Assembly (NCBI GenBank): GCA_037176845.1
Contig: JAYKXP010000052.1
Coordinates: forward strand, 310,001 to 374,000
Reading direction: 5' to 3'
DNA from: Paramarasmius palmivorus
Taxonomy: Eukaryota > Basidiomycota > Agaricomycetes > Agaricales > Marasmiaceae
Length of the DNA: 64,000 bases
The position numbers and the translations under genes are program-made. Position 1 is the stretch's first letter. Each line of letters starts with the position of its first letter. The notes under the pieces are model-generated. The model ran no database searches. It was given only the letters and a program-made list of their open reading frames with translations, and was not told where the DNA came from. Positions 41,414 through 53,902 of this stretch are shown in pieces.

Positions 41414-44400
41414 ATGACTTCACAGCAACCACCTCAGCGTCCTTCTCTGAAGGTTCGAGAAACGCGATTCGGGATATTGTGGGTGTTCTTGATTATAACA
41501 CGAGAATCCAAGCTAACACGATTTAGGCCCCACACCCTTCTTGCGCCGATATTCGACGCACTCCCGATTGAGGCGCTCCTAAAAGCAAGACTGACATCCC
41601 GACTATTCAACGACGAGTTTCAGTCCTACAAGCGCATTACTTTCAGCGACGAGCGGTTGTACGGTCAATTCTTCGACCAGAAGGGGGACATAGAAAGATT
41701 CAGAGCCGTGCAGGCAGAATGCGAAGCTCTAGTATCGGGATCTTCGTTGACGCTGCTCCTTAGCAGGTCACATCATCAACCTGGGGACCTAGACGTATTC
41801 ATACGGGCACCCTTTGCGGCGAACATGACAACCTTGCTAACCTCGACGGGTTTCCGACTGCCGCTGAAGCAGGCAGACGACGGTGAAGACGATACCCGTT
41901 CTTTGGATCCCTTCCAGCCGTGCAGCACAGACACATCCTTATCCGACTTGGGAAATGGGGGAAATGGCAACACCACCGCGTACAATAGAGACTTGGACGC
42001 AGGCATTCAAAGGGTCCTAACATTCGTCAACGGCCAAAACCAGAAGATTCAGTTGATCATTACTAGGACTGAACCCATAGACGTTATATTGGGGTTCTAT
42101 TGCAGTGAGTACACAACAATCAAATGCTCAGCCGGGGCTCACGTCTACGTTTAGCTGCAGTTCTGAACATAGCCACCGCCAACCGAATAGTATCCCTCTA
42201 CCCAAACACCACGTTCGTCAGAAAGGAAGCCGTGTATCTTAAAAAATGGACAGCAGCAACACTCCGCGCGAAAACGAAATACGAGAAGAGAGGTTGGACA
42301 AGCGTGTCGATGATCAGTGCAGAGGCGTGCACCAACTACTATCACGAGCTTTCTTCGAAGATCCGATGGCTAGGGGACAGACATTGCTGGACGGTCGACT
42401 TCAGACCCATTCCAGGGATCAAAGATGACAACTACGCATCCCTGACGGTGACTTCCTGGAATATCCAGTGTCCCGCTCCAGATTCAGTTCAACTTACGAG
42501 AACCAACATGCACTGCGACTTCTTGAAGAAACCTCTCACCATTACACGGGAATCAGAAAAAAAGCTATGGACGTACCTGTGCTTCGGTACAATAGAACCG
42601 ACTTCGCTCGAACAAGCACTCGAAGGTCTAGCTATAGGCGAAAGGACGGCGGCAGTACGCCACGAGAAGAGGTTAGACACCAAGTGAGTCCGTGTTGCCC
42701 CAATACGGTCCAAACCACCGCTTACATCATGACTGTAATTAAATAGAATGGACAAAACAGGGGAGCAAGGAACAGATGTGTCGACGGTACATGGCAGATC
42801 CCAAATGTGACATTGTGCCTTTCTGTGAACAGTTCTCTCTAGAGTGCTAATCTAACCGCAGGAGGTCGCGTGCATATGGGCCAGACAGCGTTCAGGACGA
42901 AGCTGTTCGTTTTCTGAGAGATCTATATCCCGTATTGGACGACGTCGCTCGCAAAGACGATATACTTCGCGAAATGTTCAACAGGTTCAGATTGACGAGA
43001 ATGACGTACGAGTCTGCACCGGAAAAGCTCCTTCAACCCACTGGGCATGTCGTTACACAGATTCTACAGTGCATCGAGGACGTTAAGAACACAGGGCATT
43101 GCGATCAGCCATGGAGTCTCCAAGTATGCATCAGACTATGGCAATTACCAGTTGAATGTGATACATCAGGGATGGCAATTACCAGTGTCCATATATGGCA
43201 AGTCCACTTAAATAATTCATGTTAAAATACATAAACACTTAAGAGGATTGAACATCTGGCCTCAGGTTAACAAAGTCAGGTTACGGCTTTACTCAGATGT
43301 GATATCCAACTGGGCCATAGTGCTGTTATATAGACAGCAATAACACTTAGATATATAGCCTCAATATTTGAGTCTTGTATGATATAAAAGCTATTTCTAA
43401 CAGCATTGGGGGATGCTGGGTGGCTATAAAAATCACATTTTGAGGGGAATATGTTCTAATATGCTTTAAAAGAATGCCCCTGCAATTGGGGGCAGGGGAA
43501 TGCAAAAAAAGCAGTCCAAATATAGTAATTTAGAAAAATGGCCTATTGGATCTTGGGCTACAGGCCAGACATTGACATGGGGTAAGTTGGAGGACCTATA
43601 TACATTGAATACAAGCCTGGGGACACCAAATAGTACAAAGATTGGTGGGATAATAGTGCTCAAATATCAAAAATACTGAAAATCTCTAAAATTGAGGGAA
43701 TAAAAATACAGGATGGGATGTGGTGCAGCTGGGGCTTAGATATTGTGGATGACAGATGGTATATATGTCCCCTTCATGGATTTACAGTCCTGAAGGGCTG
43801 CCTATTTTTCCAGATTTATTACAGCTCAATTTGCTTTTTTGATTTTAGGGGTTTTTTTTTTAATACTGGAGCATGGGGATTGCATATAAAATCCCCAAAA
43901 GTGCATCAGAGACTGTTGAATATGCATAAAATAGGAATATTAATTGCCTCTATGAATCCCATGACAGGAATTCTTATGCCAGATGCATTAATCCTTGCAC
44001 AATTACAGAAAACATGTAATATGAATGTAGTATTACAGGGAGTGATCTATAAACTTTGGGAACCTCCAAATTGAATTCAGGATGAAAACCCACTTAAGAA
44101 ATGATCCAGGTTTGAAAGGAATCCAATTACTGTAGCTTGAGATATGTCAAAGTTAAGTTTATAGGCTTATGTGTAAAATACTTGCAATCAATCTTTGACT
44201 TGAATTGTCTGACCTTTTCATTTAGGTCTTATAGACCACTCTAGAACTAGTAATACCAACTCTATGACATTGGAATATGATGTATATAATACAATTTGGT
44301 GTCTAGTTGGTCTCAGAATGCTTAATGAAAAGGTCAGACAATTCAAGTCAAAGATTGATTGCAAGTACTTTACACATATGCCTATAACCTCAACTTTGAC

Positions 44401-46004
44401 ATATCTCAAGGTATAGTAAAGGGATTTCTTTCAGCCCTAAATTGCTTCTTAACTATTCTTTCATCCTGAATTCAATTTTGAGGTTCCTCAAGCCCCCAGA
44501 TCAATTTCTGCAATACTACATTCATATTACATGTTTTCTATAACTGTGCAAGAATTGATGCGTCTGGCATAAGGATTCCTGTCATGAGATTCATGGAGGC
44601 AATTGATATTCCTGTTCTATGCATAGTGAATGCTCTCTCATTCATTTTTGGTAATTTTAGGAGCAATCCCCATGCTTGAGTACAAAAAAACCCTAAGAAT
44701 GCAACTTTTTATGTAGCAACATACATATGTATTCAAAAAATGTGCTTTAATAGTAGGAAAGTGTAATTTGGGTGCCTGAATTTGATCTTGATACCATCTT
44801 AGTGCTGGGATGCTTCCCTGAGGTGCTATTCATGAATTTCTGGGTGTATTACATACATATATAATACATTGGATTGAACAAGGTGTTGCACATATAGGAT
44901 GGCTTGGGCAAGTATATATTTGTCATTTATACACCCTAGAGTGGGTTGTAAATCAGAATTAGTCCATCCCAATTGTTCCCTGTGGTATAGTATTACTAAA
45001 GTAAAAAAAAAGTCAATTTAGCTGTAATAAATCTGGAAAAATAGGCAGCTCTCCAGGATTGTAAACCCATCTAGGGGAAATATATATCATCCCTCATCCA
45101 CAATATCTAAGCCCCAGCTGCATTACATCCTATCCTGTATTTTTATTCCCTCAATTTTGGAGATTTTCAGTATTTTTGATATTTAAGCACCATTATCCCA
45201 CCAATCTTTGTACTATTTGGTGTCCCCAGGCTTGTATTCAATGTATCTAGGTCACCTAACTTACCCCATGTCAATATCTGGCCTGTAGCCTAAGATCCAA
45301 TATCCTACTTTCCTGAATTACCATATTTGGACTGCTTTTTTTGCATTCTCCTGCCCCCAATTGCAGGGGCATTCTTTTAAAGCATATTAGAACATATTCC
45401 CCTCAAAATGTGATTTTTATAGCCACCCAGCATCCCCCAATGCTGTTAGAAATAGCTTTTATATCATACAAGACTCAAATATTGAGGCTATATATCTAAG
45501 TGTTATTGCTGTCTATATAACAGCACTATGGCCCAGTTGGATATCACATCTGAGTAAAGCCGTAACCTGACTTTGTTAACCTGAGGCCAGATGTTCAATC
45601 CTCTTAAGTGTTTATGTATTTTAACATGAATTATTTAAGTGGACTTGCCATATATGGACACTGGTAATTGCCATCCCTGATGTATCACATTCAACTGGTA
45701 ATTGCCATGCCTTGATGTATCAGGCAAGACCCCACAGGTGTTGCGATCGCATAGAGGTAATTACACGCTTTCCCCTAGACACACGAAACTACTGCTGAAG
45801 GAGCCCTAGGTCGACTTGGACTTTTCAGTGGACTGGGAACACGAGAGAATCTGGACAACTTGTTATTTGATGGTCGCAGGAGACAAAGTGGAAGCTGTTG
45901 TTAAAGACGTCGCTCTGTGGTCCGACGAGCTCTTTGGAGCCGCTTACCTGGACGTGATTGTCATGGACAACATGGCATCGCCTTCGAGCGACTCTGAATA
46001 CTGA
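41414..46004 (+). CDS. F-box/nucleotidyltransferase-like protein, copy 3, with giant intron
   Basis: Exons 41414-42104, 42155-42683, 42862-43123 and 45810-46004 join in frame to 558 residues; a further small intron near 41480-41520 is possible. An F-box-like helix (L-P-I-E-A-L-L-K-A-R-L-T-S-R-L) lies near residues 50-64, S-G-S at about 108-110, and D-L-D at 125-127. The third acid of nucleotidyltransferases is not found (Q-L-I-I). K-Y-E-K-R-G-W follows the first intron as in copies 1 and 2. The last exon matches theirs (F-S-V-D-W-E versus F-A-V-D-E). The last intron, 2686 nt against about 50 nt elsewhere, contains the 2.6-kb palindrome; its splice sites are intact and in phase 0, so the gene may still be functional. 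Confidence 0.72.
43126..45720. mobile_element. AT-rich full-length palindromic (fold-back) element
   Basis: The left half (43126-about 44225) is the reverse complement of the right half (about 44320-45720). The arms pair with sum 88846 from the ends inwards to at least 43798/45048. About 310 bp (roughly 44695-45005) exist only in the right arm. A loop of about 95 bp sits at the centre. Outer parts of the arms differ by an estimated 5-8%, inner parts more. Both tips carry a 14-bp motif (atggcaattaccag) twice, 36 bp apart. The element is far more AT-rich than its surroundings and has no plausible transposase. It lies wholly inside the last intron of copy 3. No target duplication is clear. Confidence 0.9.
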
Positions 46005-46284
46005 TTGTGACAGTCGAACATTATCTTTTCGATGTACACAGCTACGTTGATACACAACCTCAATTCAACGCCCGATGCCGAGTCTTAATTCCCGCCTGGA
46101 GTGACGTTTAAATGATTCTGAAACTCGCATAACATCAGAGGTGTTTGACACAAACTGTACATCAATTCCGAACATTGCAATATTTTACTACACAGCGCGA
46201 TTATAACCGAAAAATGACAACAACGAAAATGAACCGAGCACCAAGAATGACGCAGCGACGAAAAAAAAAAAGAGGATGTCCCGC

Positions 46285-48053
46285 TCAAGGCAGGCTTGCG
46301 TACATTGCCTGCAGCTCCTGTGTGGTAGAAAACATTCTCAGGCCGTTGGCCACACGAGCGGCGTTTTCAGTAGCCCGGTGAGCGACCATGCCCTTATCTG
46401 CTTGAGCCAGCCATGCTTCTGCAGTCTGAAAGCCATGGTCCACCCATCGGAAAAGTGCACCGGAACTGTATTGCACAAAGGAATATCGCGTCTCATCTTT
46501 GCCGATGAGTGTGTTAGAGTGAACGAGCAGTGCCGAAGGAATGAGGATTGTTGCGCCTGGAGGAAAGCGTATGATGAGGCCGAGGTCAGGTAAGATTAAA
46601 TGCCCGCCGTGGTCGGGTTTGAACGTCCCCATAGCAGTGATTGCACACCAAGTGAAGGGGGAGTTGTTGGCATCCAGGTGAGGGTAGGAGACAAATCGTG
46701 GGCCAAAGTTCCACGTGCATGCGGCGAAGGCAGTATTGACAAAGTTCAGTTTGAGCTGCTTGTGATGCTCGAGTAGTTTCTGCAGCCCGTTCCTCTGAAA
46801 GGCAAAGGCTCTTGGAGCATAGAATTCCAAGAAGTCTACAGTGAGAAATCAGCCGATGGGGTGTGGTATAAGCTGGGGCAAACGCTTACGGTTTGCTCGC
46901 CCCGAGAGCCTGTTGAACAAGGGAAGCTCGATAAGCTGTTCCAGCACTTCTTCAGTAGCTGCAGAATGGCTGAGGACCTTCGGTTCCTTCTGCCCACCGC
47001 CGTGAGACACACCTCGAGCACACGCCGGCGATGTTCCCCGATCGTTGTTCTTCTCTTTGGCGGTGAAATGTATGGTCTTTGACGCGTTGTCCAGTGCCGC
47101 CGTCGCTACCTGGAGCTGCTCTCGGAACGACGCGTCATCCGTTTGAGCGGCGCCTAGAATACCAACGCAGACGTCCTTCTGTGTCACCAGAAGGTGGGTC
47201 TCCCTTAAGGTAGGTGAGCAATGCAGGCTAAAACATTGTAGTGCAGCGCTCACTTTCCGTCCCACAAGAATTCCGTCATTCCGGCCTTCTTTGCTTCATC
47301 CAGCGTGTATGTTTTCCGACATTTCCGTCCCAAGCGTACCCCAGTCCAGCCGCTGTCGACCACTCTGAGCTTCTCCGTGCCCAACGCGATAGGCACCTTG
47401 TTTTCTGCAGCAGACTTAGCCCCTTTCTTCTTTGCCACTTTCTTGAAAGGCACCCCAGACGCCGCTCTCTCGACCTCTCGCACCACCCTGCGCTGTTCAT
47501 AATCGCGCTGTTTCTGACGGGCCCGCTTTTCCGCCTTTCGGTGGCGGGGTTGAGCAGATAGAGCGACGCGTGCATCGTGGGCCTCGGGGTCCAATTTGGC
47601 GCATTTGTATGCTTCTGGAAGTTCACGGCTGTCGTCTCTGGGACGCTTGAGGTGTGAGGGGTTAGATCCGCAGCCGAGGTTATCGGAATTCACGGGGGGC
47701 AGGCCTTCATCTTGTTGGAAAACATCCCTCGAGCATCCCTCAGCTTCAGGCTGCTGGTCTTGTCCCATTACGCCCTCCTCTTCATCAAATTCGTCCCTTC
47801 CCTCCTTCTCTCGCACCAAACGAAGCCTTTCCAGCCCCGCAAGAGCGACTTCTGCGTCAAAGTCGGTGGGAACGTGCAAGATGTTGGCGTGCAGTGTGAA
47901 GGGGGAGAAGACCTTCTGGCTGCGTGTAACTCGATCTGCAACAAGATGAAGAGGTGAGCACCAAGCTCGGTTACAAAACACGACTGACACGGTACCTGAT
48001 TCGAACATAGCCCCACGGGCATTCGTGACAATTGGGTCGGGCTGTTCGGACAT
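46285..48053 (-). CDS. TET/JBP-family 2-oxoglutarate/iron dioxygenase
   Basis: Exons 47996-48053, 47254-47935, 46890-47203 and 46285-46835 join in frame to 534 residues from the ATG at 48053. The first half is acidic, then very basic (Lys/Arg-rich near residues 165-240, likely nuclear targeting). G-V-S-H-G-G-G-Q precedes the catalytic part, as in other basidiomycete members. H404-x-D406 and H457 are the iron ligands, and R468 is placed to hold 2-oxoglutarate. W-C-A-I-T-A and G-G-H-L-I-L-P-D-L also fit the family. TET/JBP enzymes oxidise methylated or plain pyrimidines in DNA. In mushrooms the family is expanded and often linked to KDZ transposons; no KDZ transposase is visible here. All key residues are intact. 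Confidence 0.88.
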
Positions 48054-49488
48054 CTCCAAGTGGCAAAAGCAGTACGACGCGCACCTTTCGTCAGAAATCG
48101 TCGTTATCAAAAGAAAATAAGTCAGCACTATGCTGAAAAACGCGTCAAGAGCAATGAGAAAGGGCGCCAGCCCTCCCAAAACGACGCGTCCCGGGACGTG
48201 CGACAGGCTTTCATCCACCAGGGTCGGGGTTTCCAGCCTTCGTAGCAGCCCCGAGCATGCCTTTTTGAGAAGCAAAAGGAAGGAGAAACTTGGACGGGCA
48301 CTTACCTCGAGTGTTATGGCAAGGACAGTCGTGTGAGAGAGAGATGAAGAGAGGTTTGATCTCCAGACCAACAAGGCCACCTGTACCATCAGTCACATGA
48401 CGAACACAGGTCAGTGGTCACCTGCCGTTGAGTCCAGCTTCGGACTTCAATATCGTCTCAGTCTGCAATTGTATTCTCCTCTCAGGTGTTATTTCTACAC
48501 CTTCAGCCATGTCTTCTCTATACCCTGCTCAAGAATACGATATGCAGCGTACACGAGAATATGAAATCCAGATTCATTGATTCGACAAATAAACCATTTC
48601 GGTGCCAACACCAGAAAATACTGAATCTCGCGCTCTAGCGCTTTCTCTGTAAGGACGACCCACCAAACACGGTAGCAGGTCTGCAATTTCAGGCTACCAT
48701 ATCAGCGGGACCAACTTTAATACGTACTTACAGTGCTGTACCACCATTCGGGACAGATGGCTTCTGAGCCTCAAACGCTGCCTGATTCTCCACCCGAAAC
48801 CCATTAAAATTTTTACTATATGTCCATAGTCCGTCATATGTATAAGTCAGGGACCTCGTTTTATATTGATATTGGGAACACGGACATTTCGAGGCAACAG
48901 TCAGGACATCAATTCAAGTTATTAGACTACACTTGTAACTCGTTTAGCGACGATTTATAGCTGAAAAGACACCAAACAGCTCCCACCGACTTGTTGACGA
49001 ACAGGGATGACCAGAGACTGCAGCAACGAATAATACGAGGGAGTGTTCGCAGCAATTGCCGAGGAGCACTGGTACCACGATAAACTATATAAGGTAAAAC
49101 AAACTTGATTATCCCGAACGGTGGTCTTGTGCCGATAATAGGTCTTCATACTGATAATCGTTCAACTGCCCTCGAGGAAAGTAAACGTTGAAATGAATAG
49201 CTAGACATCGACAGAGAATATATGCTGCATGTAAGGCAAATTCCTTGGAAACTTGGTGACAGGAACAGGGGCAATATGCACTGTAACGGGTGCTTAACAG
49301 CCATCACTCCGGAAAAGGTATCACCGAGCGAAAAATAATTCGTTCTACGCAGACCCGAGACACCGAACGTGCTCCCCAACAAAGGACTTCATAGACATAA
49401 AACATATCAAATACATACGATCCCACAGCGGAAAAAAAACACTCTCCACGCGAAGAAACACTCAACCGCCTATCGACAACACGCTCTT
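48054..49488. other. Intergenic, 1.4 kb
   Basis: This should contain the promoter of the TET/JBP gene. No gene is supported; frames are short (under 80 codons) and without motifs. Confidence 0.45.
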
Positions 49489-51502
49489 TCACAAGTCGAT
49501 CTTCCCCAAGACAATAGCAAACAGCGCATTGAAGTGCACAGTGTGATGGGTGCTACCCGATCCACGAAATCCGGTGATCGTGGAGACTACCGTGACAAGG
49601 GAACCCTCTTCCACTTCCGGGTACGGATAAAGCGGAAGTTTTTCATATCGATCCCAATCTCGAGGCCCAAACTGAAAGCCCTTCCTACCGACGCCAGTCT
49701 GTCCGTCATAAAGGGGTACTGAACAGCATGTCATCGAACAGCAATGAAACGGCAGACACAGAACTTACTTCCTTCGTCGAACAAGCGATAGGGAGGTGGA
49801 CCATTCGACATGACATTAACCGTCGCGACATCCACAGTAGAACCACCTTCCACAGAAGGCAGCTCTTCGTCAGATCCAGAGCCATTCCCGGCTTTTCGGG
49901 AGGATGACGCTCTTTTCTCGGGCGACGAATAGGGCGTAGCTGCAAGTTTGTCGGCGCTTCTTTCGTTGCCTACAACAAACCGAGCCCAGCCAGACAACGA
50001 AGTCTAAGTAAAACAACGACGAGAAAAACGAGAAGCTACGCACGACGAGGAATCCAACCCTGCCTCTTTGTTTGGAAGACCAACGCGCTAGACCTTCCAG
50101 GCGCATGCATGCTGTCGTCGTTATAGAAGGTGCCCAAATTGCATTGAAGAATAGTCCAATCGTTCTCCAGTATCCTAACGTGAAGCTGCTTCACGTGGGT
50201 ATCTCCGACCTCCCGGCCTTGAGACACGAAACTGCGGTGACAAACCCCTGTGATGACGAAGGCAGCATTTCGGGACGCTTGTGACCCGGGGGTACGAATA
50301 CACTCCCAGTTGCGAACAAACGGAGACAGAGACACGCGTGCAGGGCTTTTGAAAACGTTGTACTCGATGAAAACGACGGAACGGACGAGTTTACTAAAAT
50401 CATATCAGCGAAAAGGCCAATCAGCATGAAATGAGAAACGAAGACGGGGGAGAAACCCAACCTCTTCACGCGGGGCGTCACTTTCTGGAGCAATGCCTCA
50501 TACGAAACGGGCGTGAAGTCATCGAAAACCCCTTCGTTACTCGTATAACCGATAAACTTAGATTGTCGTAGACTGTACCACATAGCGGAGTAAGCACCAA
50601 CAAGGAACCGACCACACAGCCACTCACGAGTTAATCCAAGCCAGCCCGTCATACAATCCATGCAGGTCGGGATGAACACTGTTACGATCCAGAAGGCATC
50701 GAGGCTCGGAATCGGCCTGCGTCTCATCAACTACGTCCTCCTCATCAACCTCGTCATCCGGTATCTCCACCGCAGCAGAAAACACATTCCCATCGTCGAC
50801 TACCGCCGAGGAAGTTTCACCGCTAGAAACACCGAAAAAGCAAAGTTAGATACACAGACGCCGAATCAAGTGGGAAACAGAGACTCGTCACCTCGTTTTG
50901 TTCCGTTTCGCAGTACTAGCACGTCGCAGAATGTTAGGCAAACGAGGATAAGGTGGCAAGCAGGCCAGCCCAGACGCTCACCTTCCTTGTCCGGCGGGGG
51001 CTATCTCGCCACGAACCTCCTGTTGTCGAACACGAGACGAACGGGAACCAGACACAGAACCGTCGGTCCCAATCTGGACGTCCGTAACTTTGCGCTCTTT
51101 GACCCGCGAAGGAGACCTAACCGAACGTCGGAAAAAAACGCACACGATAGAGAACCCAAGACACACCGAACGTCCGACTTCGCGCTGCGCATACCTTTAA
51201 TAGGTGTACGCTCCAAGCTGCAAGCGATCTGTCAAGCGAATCCGTAAACTGGAATCAAGTAAATGATGTCACCTGGGCGGAGCGGCCACCGAGACAGTTG
51301 AACTGAGAGCAGCCCCCCGTTCGTCGGCCACGTCCACACGAGATTTGCGTCTACTACAAAGAAAACAACCGTAAGCCCCAGGAAAAACCCGCCAAACAAT
51401 CACACACCTGACGGCCTCGGTCAAGGCTGTTCGAGGCGATGGAAGTTCATGTTCGTCTTCGGGATCGGTGAGCGCGCTACATACGAACGAGGAAGTTAAC
51501 AA
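49489..51502 (-). CDS. Conserved basidiomycete protein of unknown function (P-x-Y-D type)
   Basis: The last exon (49489 to an acceptor near 49687) encodes I-P-L-Y-D-G, then F-Q-F, L-P-x-Y, G-S-L-V-T-V-V, and ends with F-N-A-L-F-A-I-V-L-G. This layout matches a large Agaricomycete family whose C-terminus has a P-I-Y-D-A-R motif and a beta-rich end. Earlier exons fit too: a strand region ending F-Q-T-K-R near 50050, a short helical exon near 50600, and a disordered acidic and Arg/Ser-rich N-terminus (about 50680-51500). The gene has many short exons; only some joins were checked. The family has no assigned function that I know. Confidence 0.5.
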
Positions 51503-53902
51503 CGTGCAACATAGGCGTCAAATCAGTTTACCGCAACACTAGGCTCCTGTTAAAGGGTGGTGATCCAAATATCGAGTGATTAGCGCACCAACAGAGTCTG
51601 ATACGACGTATACGTACGGAGACGGAGGCGGACTGGGTGTAGGCGACGCCATGGTGACATCAGACGTATTTCCCATCTCCGACGTAGACGCGACGTTCGA
51701 GCTCTTCTTCGGGGAGGCTATTTTCTTACCCCTGGATCGAGAAGACGTAGGCTTATAGGAAACATCGGAGACCCTGTGAAAAGGAAGGATGGAATATGAG
51801 CACACAGTTAGCCAACAACGTATCCCGCATTACCTATCCACTGAATCCACCTCGTCCGCTTCAGAAACGGCTGCGTCCAACCTATATAGAACAGCTTATG
51901 ATCTCACGGCAAACGAGACACGCAGACCCTCGAATACACGAACCTTGATAGTAAAGTGGAGCCACTATCCGCAGCTTCCAGCGCACGAGCGCTGGGTTTA
52001 CGGCTGGAAAGGAGACAATTAGCGGCGAGACACAATAACTGGAGAAACAAAACACCTCCGAACACCGTGTCTTCGACCGGAATCGTCCAATACACTGCCG
52101 CTCCACAGCGTCAACAAGAAAGGAAAAGCAAAAGAAGAAGAAAACGAAAAAGAAAAAGAAACGGGTCGAGAAGCAGAGTCAGCAAGGGATTCCTACCACA
52201 CACCTGCAAGCAGCGGCCGTCTTGCGAGGCGAAAGAGTAAGATCTTGAACTCGAATTTTTGATGGAGACACGCTTGAAAATCAATTCGAGACGACACCTA
52301 TTAGCCGACAGAGACCATCGACCAGCATAGGATACGCTTACTTGCCGTCGACAACTGCACTCCTTTTAGTACCCCTGGGATACCTAAAAGACACATACCA
52401 CGTCACCAGGGGAACTATACCACCAACAGACACGACGTACTCCGAAACGCTGACGCTCTCAGAGGAAGATACCTTTCCCACTTCGTCTTCGCTAGCTACA
52501 TCGGAATCCGGAACGGTAGCATCCCTAAAAAAAAACCCAAAAAGGTGCAACAGTGCAGGAGTAACGTTTAAGTGAACTGAAACGAACCCACTTTCGAGTT
52601 GACAACGACTCGCGACGGATGGAATCGGCACTGCGATCGCGAGAAACTCTGCAAGGTGATAAGCGATCAACTCCTGAGGGAAAGCAAGACAGCTTCCTTA
52701 CCTCGGGCGAACATCTGTCACACGCACTACCACATTTCTGTAGCACACGTCGTAAGCCATTACAAAAAAGAACAGCATATCGCCGACAAACGCACTCATC
52801 GGACTCCACTGACCCAAACCTCTTGACGGAAGTTCGATTTTTGATGCTCGATGCAGCTACTCGCCTAAGCAAGAGAAGGAGTTGGACAAACGGATACAAC
52901 AGACAACAATACAACGCACGTAACAGAAACAACGGATCCATCCGAATCCGAATCGTCGTCAAGGACGATAACTTTGCTGCATCGTGGATCAGCGAGAAGA
53001 AAGACAAGCAGTCACTCAAACGAGTGAGAAGTGGGGTAGAACTCACCCTAACTCTTGCTTGGCCACTCCTGCCCTCCCAGTGATGTTACGTTCTGTATCA
53101 GAATCACTATCCACCGAATGTCACAACTACAAAGCACCGAAAGAAGGGAGACACGAACTCTCTCAACGATTCGCTGTCATTTTCCTCCACCGCAATCTGT
53201 GTCGAACGACCTTTTCTGTGAAGCAACAGAGTCAGGTTTTGAACGAACGGGTAAATGCACCACGTACACTTTCGAACCACGCGAACGACTAGGAGTCGTG
53301 GACCCCCCCTTACCAGCTTTCTCAGGAACGAGTTTGGGAACAGCGAGGCTACACAGAATCAGACATGAACTCCCCATAGATGGGAAAACATTACTTGGTC
53401 TTGCGAGCAGAAGGCATGGATGTCGAATAGAGACGTGAAGTTGAGGGTAGCAGTTTTGGTTTGCTGAAGGAAAATGCACCGCAGGTCAACCTTTTATACG
53501 CGCTGGAATGGATGGTGTCAACACAGAGCCTTGCAGCCGAGGAACGACCATACCAATCCAAACACCTTCAAGGAGCAGCATGTCAATCTCCAGATCCGTA
53601 GCAGGAACCTCACGAGCCGACGAGACAGCGAGCGAACGTGGACTAGGTGAAAAGGACATCACAGAAGGAGGTCAACCCTGTGACACTCTCGTCACGCAAC
53701 TAGTAACGTTACGTATACAATCTTCTTTCACTATGAACCAATTAATCAGTATCCATCAGAACAAGAACAGCCGAACATGCACGTCCTTGCCTTCCGAAAC
53801 GAATATGTGGGTCTGTCGAAACAACAGGACGAGGAGAAATGTATATATATCACTAAGCGACGTAAAGAATAGGCTAGAAACTCCGCGAGGTTTTTCCTTT
53901 TC
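51503..53902. other. Low-complexity stretch, possibly exons of neighbours
   Basis: Minus-strand frames are rich in Ser, Asp, Glu and Pro (for example near 51590-51720 and 52400-52530) and could be disordered exons of the gene to the left. A purine run lies at about 52105-52165 on the plus strand. The plus-strand frame 53508-53924 may hold the first exons of the gene to the right. I could not build a model. Confidence 0.35.

Noticed and set aside
43718..44074. 118-codon frame inside the palindromic element
   Set aside because: Rich in Trp, Ile and Leu with no motif, and not preserved in the mirrored arm; I take it as chance.
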